NCBI GenBank assembly: GCA_019637615.1
Contig: JAHBVJ010000048.1
Coordinates: forward strand, 1-40,914
Origin: Anaerolineae bacterium
GTDB taxonomy: Bacteria; Chloroflexota; Anaerolineae; Aggregatilineales; UBA2796
Length of the DNA: 40,914 nt
Direction: 5' to 3'
A program made the translations under genes and the position numbers. Below the pieces are notes generated by a model, which ran no database searches, had not been told where the DNA came from, and saw only the letters and a list, made by a program, of their open reading frames with translations. Shown here one piece after another: positions 8,006 through 17,846 of the stretch (position 1 is the stretch's first letter; every line of letters starts with the position of its first letter).

Positions 8006-10186
8006 CTACGAATCTTGTGTCAGTGTGGCAGTATGCTGCTTGCCCTTGTAGTAGAAGCGGAATTTCACCGACTTCCAGTGCGCGGGCAGCTTGGGATCGA
8101 ATTGGAAGCCGGACGCGCCGAGCGACAGCCCCGCGAAACCCCAGATCACCGACTCCCACACGCCGCCGGACGCCGCCGCGTGGATACCATCGCGCACATT
8201 GCCCTTCAAGTCTTCAAGGTCGATGCTGCCTGCGTAAATGAACATGTCATAGGCTTCCGCGCTCAACCCCAACCGCGAGGCCACCCACGCGTGGGTGGAC
8301 GGACTCAGCGACGACCCGTGATCGACCAGCGGATAGTAGTAATTCCAGTTGGCTTTGCGCGTCTCGATGGAACCAGTCTCCTCGCCTAGCAGCGCCATCA
8401 TCATCACGATGTCCGCCTGCTTGATGAACTGATAGCCCTGTGTCTCCTCATGTCCCATGATCCAGTCCATGTTCGCCCAACGCGGCGACCAGTGCTCCAG
8501 CGACATCGGCTTCAGCTTGAAGAAGCCATCGAACTGCTCGTAAATGCCCTGCTCCTTGTCGAACGGGATATACATCTTGTCGATGATCGTGCGCCACTGA
8601 TGGATGCGCGTCTCATCAACCTTGAGCTGGCCTAGCAAGGCGGTGGCGCGCTCAGGGTGCATCTGGATCAGCCAATCGCGCACTTCAATCGCTTGGCGCA
8701 GATGCCAGCGTACCATGCTGTTCGTGAAGGCGCTGTTGTTCACATTCTCGTGATATTCGTCAGGGCCGATCTGCTGGCTGATTTCGTAACGATCTTCGTC
8801 CTTGTTATATTCGACGCGGCTGCCCCAGAACACCGCCGTATCCAGCACGATCTCCGCGCCTTGGTTGAGGAAGAATTCCTCGTCGCCCGTCCACTGCCAG
8901 TATTGCAGCACGGCATAGGCCACATCCGTCGAAATATGCTGTTCGCTGTCGCCCGTCCAGATGCGGATGCGCGTGCCATCGGGCAGCGGATGGGACCAGC
9001 TTGGCGTGGTTTCCTCGCCCGTGTCGGTGCTCTCCCACGGGAACATCGCGCCTTCGTAGTTGTTGGCTTTGGCCTTGTTGCGCGCGCCCTGCAAATTGTG
9101 ATAGCGATACATCAGCAGATTGCGGGCGAGTTTGGGCTGCGTCAGCGTCAGCAGCGGCACCATGAACAACTCGGTGTCCCAGAAAACGTGCCCCTTATAG
9201 CCGGGGCCAGACAGCGTCTTCGCGCCGATGCTGGCACGTTCGCTGTTGCGCGGAGCCGCGATCAGCACATGGTACGTGCAGAACCGCAGGGCACGCTGCG
9301 CGACCTCATCGCCTTCGATCTCGATGCCGGAGTCGTTCCAGTACGCCGCCCACGCCGCCTCGTGATCCGCCAGCAGTTTGTCGTAGCCGCTAGCCGCCGC
9401 ATTGATGAGCGTGCCGCGTGCCGCCGCCGTCGGATCAGCATCGTCGCGGCTAGTGTGGATCGCGGAGAATTTCACGAAAGTTGCCGCTTCGCCTTCGGTG
9501 AGCGTGAATGCCGAGATCAGCGCGGGCGTCTTGGCATCCAACGCCTGATAGCTCAAGGTGCCCTTATCGGAATGCAGCGCCGAGGCCACTGCCGCTACAT
9601 AGTTGCTCTGGCTGGTGGTTCCTGTCACCGAGATAGTAGTGGTGGCCTCGTGGGCTGGCTCAACCTTCGCCCAATGGTCGATCCCTTCGTTGGTCTGGCT
9701 GCCATCGATGCCCGCCGTCACCTTTATCTCTGGGTTGCCCAGCACCGCCCGCACTGTCACCCGCTGCACCAGCAGATGATCGATGCCGAGATGGGCGAAC
9801 CGTTCGAAGCTCAGTTTGACGACATTGCCCGTCTGGTTGCGCCATAGCACCTCGCGCGTCAACACTCCCCGTTTGAGGTCAAGCGTGCGCTTGTAGCCGA
9901 GCATCTGGATTTTCGGCGTCTGCATCGAGAATGTTTCGCCGTCTACCTCAACGAGGAAGTGCAGCGGATTCGGCAGGTTCACCAGATCGGGGACGAGTTC
10001 GCTTTTCTCGTGGTTAAAAAAGCCATGTGTCAGGGTCGAGACCATTTGATTCGGGTATCCCTCTTCAAAAGTGCCTCGCAGTCCCATATAGCCGTTACCG
10101 ATCGTGTAAATTGTCTCGGTGTGATAAATCTTACCCGGATTGAATGGGGCATCACTCACCAGCCATGTTCGTTGTGTGGGGGTCAT
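8006..10186 (-). CDS. Glycoside hydrolase family 65 disaccharide phosphorylase
   Basis: Inverting phosphorylase that splits an alpha-glucosyl disaccharide with phosphate to beta-glucose 1-phosphate and glucose. GH65 covers maltose, trehalose, kojibiose and nigerose phosphorylases; I cannot tell which. Seen: N-terminal sugar-binding region with NGYMGLRGTFEEG, a substrate-pocket segment YKGHVFWDTELFMVPLL, the catalytic acid E477 in QIGPDEYHE, and the phosphate-site segment HGSSLSPSTHAW, which favours a phosphorylase over a hydrolase. 726 aa is near the family norm (about 750-780). No signal peptide. AGGTGA precedes the ATG. It follows the LacI regulator by 30 nt, so the two are very likely one transcript, with the regulator sensing the sugar. 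Confidence 0.9.
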   Translation of the reverse strand: MTPTQRTWLVSDAPFNPGKIYHTETIYTIGNGYMGLRGTFEEGYPNQMVSTLTHGFFNHEKSELVPDLVNLPNPLHFLVEVDGETFSMQTPKIQMLGYKRTLDLKRGVLTREVLWRNQTGNVVKLSFERFAHLGIDHLLVQRVTVRAVLGNPEIKVTAGIDGSQTNEGIDHWAKVEPAHEATTTISVTGTTSQSNYVAAVASALHSDKGTLSYQALDAKTPALISAFTLTEGEAATFVKFSAIHTSRDDADPTAAARGTLINAAASGYDKLLADHEAAWAAYWNDSGIEIEGDEVAQRALRFCTYHVLIAAPRNSERASIGAKTLSGPGYKGHVFWDTELFMVPLLTLTQPKLARNLLMYRYHNLQGARNKAKANNYEGAMFPWESTDTGEETTPSWSHPLPDGTRIRIWTGDSEQHISTDVAYAVLQYWQWTGDEEFFLNQGAEIVLDTAVFWGSRVEYNKDEDRYEISQQIGPDEYHENVNNSAFTNSMVRWHLRQAIEVRDWLIQMHPERATALLGQLKVDETRIHQWRTIIDKMYIPFDKEQGIYEQFDGFFKLKPMSLEHWSPRWANMDWIMGHEETQGYQFIKQADIVMMMALLGEETGSIETRKANWNYYYPLVDHGSSLSPSTHAWVASRLGLSAEAYDMFIYAGSIDLEDLKGNVRDGIHAAASGGVWESVIWGFAGLSLGASGFQFDPKLPAHWKSVKFRFYYKGKQHTATLTQDS

Positions 10187-10216
10187 TATTCACCTAATTT
10201 CCTGTGCAAGTGGTGG

Positions 10217-11389
10217 TTAAGAAGAATGCAGTGCGGTTTGAGATGACTCACGGACGATGAGTTCAGGGATGAACATGAAGTGGCGGTCGCTAGGCTGTGT
10301 CTCTTCGTTGATCCATGTCATCAACATGTCAATCATCTGCCCTGCCAGTGCGTCAATCGGCTGGCGGAGCGTGGTGAGCGAAGGCCGGATGAACGTCGCC
10401 ATCGGATCGTCATCGAAGCCCGTCACCGCGATGTCATGCCCGATGCGCAGCCCCGCGTCTTCGATGGCGCGCATCACGCCAATCGCCATCAAGTCGGTCA
10501 AGGCCACGATAGCTGTCGGGCGTTCATCTTCGGACTGCTTGATCAATTTTTCAGTCTCTTGGTACGCCAGCCGGACGCTGTTCAGCGTGCGCACGATCCA
10601 TGCCGACCGCAGATTGATGTGGGCGGCGGTCATCGCGTCAATGTATCCATGCAACCGCTCATCGCCCGTTAGTGAGCCTTCAGGCCAGCCCAGAATCGCA
10701 ATCCGTTCATGACCTTGACTCAGCAAATGTTCCGTCGCCAGCCGGATGCCCGCGCGTCCGTCTACATCGACGTAGGGGAAGCTCCACGAATCGTTGGCAC
10801 GTCCGAACGCCGCGAACGGGAACCGCATCTCCATTAAGCGCCGGATTCGTGCGTCATCGCTGTTCGTGTTCGATAAGATGAAGCCGTCCACATGATTGGT
10901 GTAAATCAATTCCTCGTATGCCGCGCTCCGGTTATCTGTTGCTTCCACGAAGGTCAGGATGCGGTAGCCGCAGGCTTCGGCGGACATTGTGACCGCATAG
11001 ATAAAATGATTGAGCAGCGCGTTAAAGTAGCCTTCGGGGTACGCCGGATGCCATGCGTAGCCGATCATGCGCGTTTTGGAGGTCTTCAAATTCTTGGCGG
11101 TGACGTTGGGACGATAACCGAGTACCGTGACGGCGTCCATCACGCGGCGGCTGGTCTGCTGGCTGACGGGCGCGCTGTTGTTGAGCACATACGAAACGGT
11201 GGCGACGGACACATTGGCAAGGGCAGCGACATCGCGCAGCGTCACGTTGAGTTTGTAGCCGATGGCAGCGGCGGCGGCGCGGACTTGCGACTGAATTGCA
11301 GGCTCTACGGGTTGCGTCTCGCTTAAGGCATAATAGGCCGTAAGTATGGAAACCTTCGCATGTTCTGCAATATCTTTTAGTGTCGCCAT
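10217..11389 (-). CDS. LacI-family regulator with two tandem HTH domains
   Basis: Transcription repressor of 390 aa; a usual LacI protein has about 330-350. The extra length is a second N-terminal HTH. Copy 1 spans about residues 3-47 (TLKDIAEHAKVSILTAYYAL ... IGYK), copy 2 spans 50-95 (TLRDVAALANVSVATVSYVL ... LGYRPN), exactly 47 residues apart. Only copy 2 is followed by the hinge helix segment (about 95-107). Residues 108-390 are the periplasmic-binding-protein-like sugar-sensing domain, including a VTGFDDDP motif. It is transcribed with the GH65 gene and most likely represses both through the palindrome at 11407-11420, 18 nt upstream of its own start. Copy 1 is diverged in the recognition helix and may have lost or changed DNA specificity. 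Confidence 0.9.
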   Translation of the reverse strand: MATLKDIAEHAKVSILTAYYALSETQPVEPAIQSQVRAAAAAIGYKLNVTLRDVAALANVSVATVSYVLNNSAPVSQQTSRRVMDAVTVLGYRPNVTAKNLKTSKTRMIGYAWHPAYPEGYFNALLNHFIYAVTMSAEACGYRILTFVEATDNRSAAYEELIYTNHVDGFILSNTNSDDARIRRLMEMRFPFAAFGRANDSWSFPYVDVDGRAGIRLATEHLLSQGHERIAILGWPEGSLTGDERLHGYIDAMTAAHINLRSAWIVRTLNSVRLAYQETEKLIKQSEDERPTAIVALTDLMAIGVMRAIEDAGLRIGHDIAVTGFDDDPMATFIRPSLTTLRQPIDALAGQMIDMLMTWINEETQPSDRHFMFIPELIVRESSQTALHSS

Positions 11390-11406
11390 GAGCTTTATTC
11401 AATCAT

Positions 11407-11420
11407 TTTAAACGTTTAAA
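11407..11420. promoter_or_regulatory. LacI-type operator palindrome
   Basis: TTTAAACGTTTAAA is a perfect 14-bp palindrome with the central CG typical of LacI/GalR sites. It lies 17 nt upstream of the lacI-type start codon and overlaps a TTTAAAAT stretch that could be the -10, so autorepression of the regulator-GH65 operon is likely. It is downstream of the preceding gene's terminator. Confidence 0.75.
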
Positions 11421-11475
11421 TGTGCCTCTTAAATCATATACGCTGCTATATAGCCTGTCAATCTGTCAACTTCAC

Positions 11476-11500
11476 AAAAAGGCGAGGATGCCTCCCCGCC
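11476..11500 (-). terminator. Intrinsic terminator of the Gfo/Idh/MocA gene
   Basis: On the minus strand a GC-rich 7-bp stem (GGCGGGG with TCCTCGCC, one G-U) is followed directly by TTTTT. It separates the oxidoreductase transcript from the lacI-GH65 unit. Confidence 0.75.
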
Positions 11501-11537
11501 TTCGACCATAAAGCGTCTACTACCGTACACGGATCGC

Positions 11538-12653
11538 TCACCCCAACACATCAATGCCCTGATTGAGTTCGATCTCGCGGCCCTCGTGCGACGACCGATA
11601 CATGGCTTCCAGCACATGCACCGCCATCAGCCCTTGCGCGCCGTCCGTTGGCATCGGCAGTCCGTTGCGCAGACACGCCAGCGTATCAATGATCAGCGCT
11701 TCGTGTCCCATCGGCCCGTCCCAGCGGATGGTCGGGATCACCGTCACGGGTTCGCCTTCCATCTCCTTATACATGCGCAGGGTGTCGTCTTTGCGGTAAT
11801 TGGCGATGTTCAGCACCGCCGTGCCTTCCGTCCCTTGCAATTCGATGTGGATCATGTCGTCTTGCGGCTGGCGATGTTCTGCCCATGTCGCTTCCAGCAC
11901 CAGATTCGAGCTGTCACCAAACCGCACGAAGCCAACCGCGCCGTCGTCCACGTCAAACACGGTTTCGATGGGCTGTCCGGGGCGATGTCCCCATGTCTTC
12001 AGGCCACGCTGACCGAATACCATATGCGTATCGCCGCTGACCGTTTTCACCATCGGGAAGTTCAACAGCCACATCGTCAAATCGAGCACATGTACGCCCA
12101 GATCGATCAACGCGCCGCCGCCCGCCATTTCTTTCCGCCCGAACCAGCCGCTGCCGGGGATTCCTGTCTCGCGTCGCCACATCGCATGGACGTGGTAGAT
12201 TTGCCCCAACTGCCCGCTCTTGATCATGCGGTGAATCCACTGCACGTCGGCACGGTAGCGATAGTTGTACGCAATCATGATTTGCTTATTCGCTTTCGTC
12301 GCCGCGTCTACCATCTGGCGGGCTTGCGAAACGCTCGGAGCCATCGGCTTCTCACACAGGACATGGGTGCCTGCTTCCAGCGCGGCAATCGCAGCCTCGG
12401 CGTGCATGGAATTCGGCAAACAGACACTGACGATGTCGAGTTTGGCCTCTGCCAGCATCTTCCTGTAATCGCTGTAACAGCCTTTATCGGGGACGTTATA
12501 TTGTCTGGAAAGGTCACGCAGACGTTGTTCATCGAGATCGCACAGGGCGACGAGTTCAGCGCCATGATTGCCCGCATAGCCTTTGGCATGTGCCGCGCCG
12601 ATTCCTAGCCCAATAATGCCCGCCCGCAGCGGTTTATCCGACATAGCCATCAT
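11538..12653 (-). CDS. Gfo/Idh/MocA family NAD(P)-dependent oxidoreductase
   Basis: Sugar or inositol type dehydrogenase of 371 aa. N-terminal Rossmann fold with GIIGLGIGAAHAKGY (GxGxxG), the family motif CEKPMAPS at the nicotinamide site, then the C-terminal alpha/beta substrate domain with the usual GGGALIDLGVHVLDL segment holding the candidate catalytic His. Cytoplasmic. Starts at 12653 or 12647 (MAMSDK) are both possible; the Rossmann motif begins close behind both. It precedes the lacI-GH65 unit on the same strand but is ended by its own terminator at 11476-11500. The substrate is not predictable from sequence; a sugar related to the GH65 pathway is a guess. Confidence 0.85.
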   Translation of the reverse strand: MMAMSDKPLRAGIIGLGIGAAHAKGYAGNHGAELVALCDLDEQRLRDLSRQYNVPDKGCYSDYRKMLAEAKLDIVSVCLPNSMHAEAAIAALEAGTHVLCEKPMAPSVSQARQMVDAATKANKQIMIAYNYRYRADVQWIHRMIKSGQLGQIYHVHAMWRRETGIPGSGWFGRKEMAGGGALIDLGVHVLDLTMWLLNFPMVKTVSGDTHMVFGQRGLKTWGHRPGQPIETVFDVDDGAVGFVRFGDSSNLVLEATWAEHRQPQDDMIHIELQGTEGTAVLNIANYRKDDTLRMYKEMEGEPVTVIPTIRWDGPMGHEALIIDTLACLRNGLPMPTDGAQGLMAVHVLEAMYRSSHEGREIELNQGIDVLG

Positions 12654-12743
12654 TCTCCACGCATAAAGAATTTAGTGTAACCATTATAACGAGTGACCGC
12701 CGACTGAGCTGATCTGTTTATAGCTGGCTGGCTAAATTGGATC

Positions 12744-12778
12744 AAAAAGCCCTCTTATCACGGCTGACAAGAGGGCTT
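12744..12778 (-). terminator. Intrinsic terminator of the giant secreted protein gene
   Basis: Perfect 10-bp arms AAGCCCTCTT (12747-12756) and AAGAGGGCTT (12769-12778) around a 12-nt loop, followed on the minus strand by TTTTTGA. It lies 22 nt past the stop at 12801. Confidence 0.85.
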
Positions 12779-12800
12779 AAACCATCACAGGCTTACGACT

Positions 12801-15800
12801 TTATGGCGCATCGGGCCGGAAAGTCGGCGCAAGCTCGGCTCCCGTTGGCGGTGAACTGGTCGTCCAGTGACCAGCCAGCGGATGATCGTTGGCGCTGCCG
12901 AACACGAACTCAAGGTCAGCGAAGCCGGTAGTCGGTTCATTCTTGAGATACGTGATGCCGTTGGAGCGGCGATACACGCCGATGCCCGTCCGACCATCCC
13001 CATCCCAATCCCCGACGAACGGCGTATCATTCGCCGTCCCTAGCGCGGCGGTATAGTCCGCGAACACCGAGCAGTTGCAGACCTGATTGCTCAAGTAGAA
13101 GACTTGCATCGACGGACGGTACACGCCGGGGCTGTCCTTGCCGTCGCCATCCCAGTCGCCTGCCACCCCAATATCACCCGGAATACCGAGCACCATCGTG
13201 TAGTCTGCAAAGCCAGTCGTCAAGCTGTTCTTCAAGTAGATCAACCCGTTCGACGGACGGTACACGCCCACGCCGTCCTTGCCATCGCCATCCCAGTCCC
13301 CCACGATCGGCTGATCGTTCGGCGCGCCGAGGACGAAGCTGTAGTTCACCACCGCAGGGTTGGAAATGCTGTCCGTCAGGAAGAACTGTCCGGTGCTCTG
13401 ACGATACACGCCGGGTGTATCGATACCGTCGCCGTTCCAGTCACCCACGATCGGATAGTCCGTCGAGGCTCCAAACGTGATCGAGATGTCGGCAAATCCG
13501 GTCGAATTCGAGTTCCGCAGATAGAACGTCGCATTGGACAGGCGGAAGATGCCGATGCTATCAGGACGCGCTGGATTCTCGGTGGGAGTTTGAGTCGGCG
13601 TCGCCGTCGGCGGCACGGTCATAGTGCTGGTCGCTGTCGCCGTTTGTGTCGGCGTCGCGGTAATGGTAGCGGTGCGCGTGAAGGTTGGCGTCGCCGTGAA
13701 CGTTGCTGTGGGAGTCTGTGACGCTGTATTAGTGAACGTCGCAGTCGGCGTGAACGTATTCGACGGCGTAAAGGTGGCAGTCGCCGTATTCGTCGCTGTG
13801 AACGTATGCGTTGCCGTCGCGGTATTGGTGAAGGTCGCGGTCGGCGTGAACGTGTTTGACGGTGTGAAGGTGGCAGTCGGTGTGTTCGTCGCCGTGAAGG
13901 TACGCGTTGCCGTAGCGGTATTGGTGAAGGTCGCGGTCGGCGTGAATGTGTTCGACGCTGTATAGGTGGCCGTCGGCGTATTCGTCGCCGTGAAGGTACG
14001 CGTTGCCGTCGCTGTATTAGTGAAGGTCGCAGTCGGCGTGAACGTATTGGACGGCGTAAACGTGCTGGTCGGTGTATTGGTCGCTGTGAACGTGTGCGTT
14101 GCCGTGGCGGTATTAGTGAAGGTCGCGGTCGGCGTGAATGTGTTCGACGGCGTGAAAGTGGCCGTCGGTGTATTGGTCGCCGTGAAGGTACGCGTTGCCG
14201 TAGCGGTATTGGTGAAGGTCGCGGTCGGCGTGAACGTGTTCGACGGCGTGAAAGTGGCTGTCGGTGTATTGGTCGGCGTGAACGTGCGCGTCGCCGTCGC
14301 GGTATTGGTGAACGTCGCAGTCGGCGTGAAGGTATTCGACGGCGTAAACGTGCTGGTTGGTGTATTGGTCGCTGTGAACGTGGGCGTTGCCGTCGCGGTA
14401 CTAGTGAAGGTCGCGGTCGGCGTGAAGGTATTCGACGGCGTGAACGTGCTGGTCGGCGTATTGGTCGCCGTGGCGGTATTGGTGAACGTTGCGGTCGGCG
14501 TGAACGTGTTTGACGGCGTAAAGGTACTGGTTGCCGTATTGGTCGCCGTGGCGGTATTGGTGAAGGTCGCGGTCGGCGTGAACGTGTTTGACGGCGTAAA
14601 GGTGGCAGTCGGTGTATTCGTCGCCGTGAATGTGTGCGTTGCCGTGGCGGTATTGGTGAAGGTCGCAGTCGCCGTGAACGTGTTTGACGGTGTAAACGTG
14701 CTGGTCGGCGTATTCGTCGCCGTGAAGGTACTGGTTGCCGTGGCGGTATTGGTGAAGGTCGCAGTCGGCGTGAACGTATTCGACGGCGTAAAGGTACTGG
14801 TTGCCGTATTGGTCGCTGTGAACGTGTGCGTCGCCGTGGCCGTATTAGTGAAGGTCGCGGTCGGCGTGAACGTATTCGACGGTGTGAAGGTGGCAGTCGG
14901 TGTATTCGTCGCCGTGAACGTGTGCGTCGCCGTTGCCGTATTGGTGAAGGTCGCGGTCGGCGTGAACGTATTCGACGGCGTAAAGGTGGCAGTCGGTGGC
15001 CTGTCGCCAGAACGTGCGCGTCGCCGTGGCCGCTGGTGAAGGTCGCAGTCGGCGTGAACGTATTGGACGGCGTGAAGGTGGCCGTCGGTGTATTCGTCGC
15101 CGTGAAGGTACTGGTTGCCGTGGCGGTATTGGTGAACGTCGAAGTCGGCGTGAAGGTGTTCGACGGTGTAAAGGTGGCCGTCGGTGTATTCGTCGCCGTG
15201 AATGTGTTCGTCGCCGTGGCCGTATTGGTGAACGTCGAAGTCGGCGTGAAGGTGTTCGACGGTGTAAAGGTGGCCGTCGGTGTATTCGTCGCCGTGAACG
15301 TGTTCGACGGCGTGAAGGTGGCCGTCGGTGTATTGGTTGCCGTGAACGTGTGCGTTGCCGTCGCCGTATTAGTGAAGGTTGCGGTCGGCGTGAACGTATT
15401 CGACGGCGTAAAGGTGGCTGTCGGTGTATTCGTTGCCGTCGCTGTGGGCGTCTCGGTATAAGTCGCCGTGAAAGTCGCGGTCGGCGTATCTGTATTCGTT
15501 GGTGTGAAGGTTGCCGTCGCCGTGTTGGTAAACGTTGCTGTGGGCGTATCGGTGTAAGTCGCCGTAAACGTACTCGTCGCCGTCGCCGTATTTGTTGGCG
15601 TAAAGGTTTCAGACGGTGTGAACGTCAAAGTAGGCGTAAAAGTCGCCGTCGCTGTCGGCGTATTGGTCGCTTTCGGTGTCGTGGTGTACGAAGCGGTGAA
15701 GGTCGCCGTCGCTGTAAACGTGTCCGTTGCGGTCGGCGTATTTGTTACCGTAGCGGTAAGCGTCGCCGTGGGCGTTTCGGTGTAGGTTGCCGTAGCCGTG

Positions 15801-17686
15801 AAGGTTGCCGTCTCAGTCGCCGTGAAGGTCGCGGTAGGTGTTTCGGTTGGCGTTTCTGTATGCGTCGGCGTAAACGTTGCCGTTGCCGTATCGGTGGCGG
15901 TAGGCGTACTCGTGATCGTCGCGGTATCCGAGGGCGTCGGCGTAAAGGAGGCTGTCGGTGTTTCCGAGGGCGTGAAAGTCACGGTTGGCGTTTCTGTCGC
16001 GCTCGGTGTGAAGGTCGTTGTCGGCGTATTCGTGATGGTGGGCGTATTCGTCGGTGTTGGCGTCGGATCGCCCGGATTTTCGCTGATCATGCGATTCAGG
16101 ACGTTCATGGTGATGCGTTGCACACGAGCATCGATAGGCCAGAAATAATTGCCCGTGAGGAAGTACTGCCAATAATTGTTTGCCGAGGCAAAAACCCACG
16201 CACTGCTTGGCGCTTGCCAGACCACGGCTTGATGCATGAAACTGAACCCATCGAAGATGATCGGGGTTTGGGCAATGATCGTCATATTGGCGGGCGAATG
16301 CCCATTGTTGTAGGTGCGATCCCACTCATAGCCAACCAGCATATCGATGGTATCGCCGTTGTTCAAACCCGTTCCCGCATACACCCAGTTATCGGCGTTT
16401 TGCACCGTCCACGGACGATGATCACCATACCCGACGAGGCTCTCGAACATCACGCCCAATATCTGATTTTCAGGCATGTTGACAGGCGCATCGCGGAACA
16501 ATACCGTCGTGCGGATGCTCTTTTGTGGATCGGGATCATTCAGCCACGGGTCAAGCGAACTGTAGGGGTCTTCAGTCTCTTTCTTATAGCACACGACGAT
16601 GCGGTTCGGAACACTGCTGACGCTGTTTTCGTAGCGTATTTGCCAGTAAATATTGTTGGACGTGAAATAGGCGAGGTCTTTCCCCGCGTCACGGAACGCG
16701 ACGACATGATTAAACATTTCCATGGAGTAATACTCGTCATGGAACACAGACATCAACACCTTGCGGTTTGCCATCAAATTGGGGTTATTGTGCAAATCCT
16801 CGCTGGTGACATAGGTGATGTCATATCCATTTTGCTCCGCCCACATGATCATGTTGTAGTCGCCGCTGTAGAAGTGACCCGACCCATCATTTTGTTCATA
16901 CGGACGGTCGTAGGAAACTTTGTGCGCGCGCCCATGATCGGAGTTGTAATCGTACAGGCTTTTGCCGCCCCAATTGTTGTAGGCTTGCCATGTGCTTGTC
17001 GCCACCAGATACATGATGTCGGCGGTTTGGCTGTCATTCCGCACCACGAACGGGATATACGACACGTAGCTGCTGCCCACGTTTTGCAGCCACACCATAT
17101 AAATGCCGCTTGTCCAATAAGTAGGGACGTTGATGGTATACGAAACAGGCCACGTCGCCTCGATCAGTCCAGTAACTGGATCGGTGGTTGGGATGCCGCG
17201 ATTAAATCCGGGCAAGGTCGTGTGTGGGATCACCTCGGCACCGCCATTGCCGCCGTAATAGCCCATGCGGTAGACCGACAATTGGTATTGTGCGGCTGTT
17301 GAACTGACGTGGAGCGTGATGGTGCCGCCAACATTGACGCTGCTCAGGCTGGCGTACCCCTTGATCTCACGGGTATCCGTCCATATGACGCCGGGGCCAG
17401 TCGGATCGCCACCACTGCCCGAGTCGGCAGCGCTCAACTTCTGATTAGCGTGCTCTAAGCGTTCGCTTTCCAGCAGATTGTTGAAATAACTATCGAAATT
17501 TGGGGATTTCCAGCCTTGCGTGCCCGGTTTTTGGTTTTCACGAACGATTGGATTGGTCGGGACACTCGACTGCGCAACAGGCATCAATCGGTTCGTTGGC
17601 GAAGTACGCGAAATTAGCAGTCCACCAACGACTAGCAATAAACTGATGAAGCATCCTTTGACAAATTTCGAATCATACCAATCCAT
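12801..17686 (-). CDS. Giant secreted protein: DMFA2_C-like head, Thr/Pro stalk, DxDGDG repeats (frameshifted)
   Basis: Read as displayed, the N-terminal frame runs 17686 to 13619 (1,355 codons, the last 450 an Arg/Pro-rich artefact frame) and the C-terminal frame is called only from ATG 13622 to 12801. Two 2-bp losses near 15000-15040 explain this; adding 4 bp gives one frame of 1,629 aa. Parts: signal or anchor helix (about residues 10-28); a domain of about 480 residues with ADIMYLVATSTWQAYNNWGG, like the C-terminal domain of N,N-dimethylformamidase large subunit (DMFA2_C), whose role outside that enzyme is unknown; a low-complexity stalk alternating Thr with Pro/Ala/Phe/Asn; and about five C-terminal repeats with GDWDGDG...GVYR, calcium-site-like as in FG-GAP/VCBS domains. 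AGAAGAG precedes the ATG. A cell-surface or adhesive role is inferred. Confidence 0.8.
13733..15440 (-). repeat. 96-bp tandem repeats encoding the Thr/Pro stalk
   Basis: About 17-18 imperfect copies of a 96-bp (32-codon) unit; one codon in two is Thr, which also gives a 6-bp rhythm. Some copies lack an 18-bp block (near 14460-14480 and 14545-14560), giving 78-bp units. The third bases vary between copies, so they are old or under protein-level selection. Several other frames on both strands are free of stops here. Confidence 0.9.
14999..15042 (-). other. Frameshift site: two 2-bp losses in one stalk repeat
   Basis: Compared with neighbouring units, the copy here has lost 2 bp near 15000-15015 and 2 bp near 15035, with a few substitutions between. 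The net -4 shift moves translation from the Thr/Pro frame into an Arg/Pro frame. 17686-12801 spans 4,886 bp; adding 4 gives 4,890 bp, exactly 1,630 codons. Confidence 0.8.
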
Positions 17687-17846
17687 CGCTACTCTTCTCT
17701 AGTACAGCCAACACAACCCGATGGCCTGTTACATGGCAACAGACCACCAAGATCATTTCATTATGCATGAAGACGCCTATCGAGAGGCTAACGATTGTGT
17801 TGGAATATCGTGAAGTGCGTAAATATCGCGGCTTTTTTTACGTAAT

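Noticed and set aside
8657..9847. Plus-strand 396-codon frame
   Set aside because: Antisense to the GH65 gene, with His/Arg/Gln-rich composition typical of a shadow frame.
11586..12608. Plus-strand 340-codon frame
   Set aside because: Antisense to the Gfo/Idh/MocA gene, whose motifs are clear.
13966..15039. Plus-strand 357-codon Val/Ala/Gly-rich frame
   Set aside because: It is the reverse reading of the 96-bp repeats and has no domain or ribosome site.
13733..15440. Regular repeats that could suggest a CRISPR array
   Set aside because: The 96-bp units are contiguous and protein-coding, with no unique spacers.
14996..17302. Plus-strand 768-codon open frame rich in Arg and Cys
   Set aside because: It is antisense to the giant secreted protein gene, whose N-terminal half is a clear protein. 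The low-complexity part only mirrors the Thr/Pro repeats.
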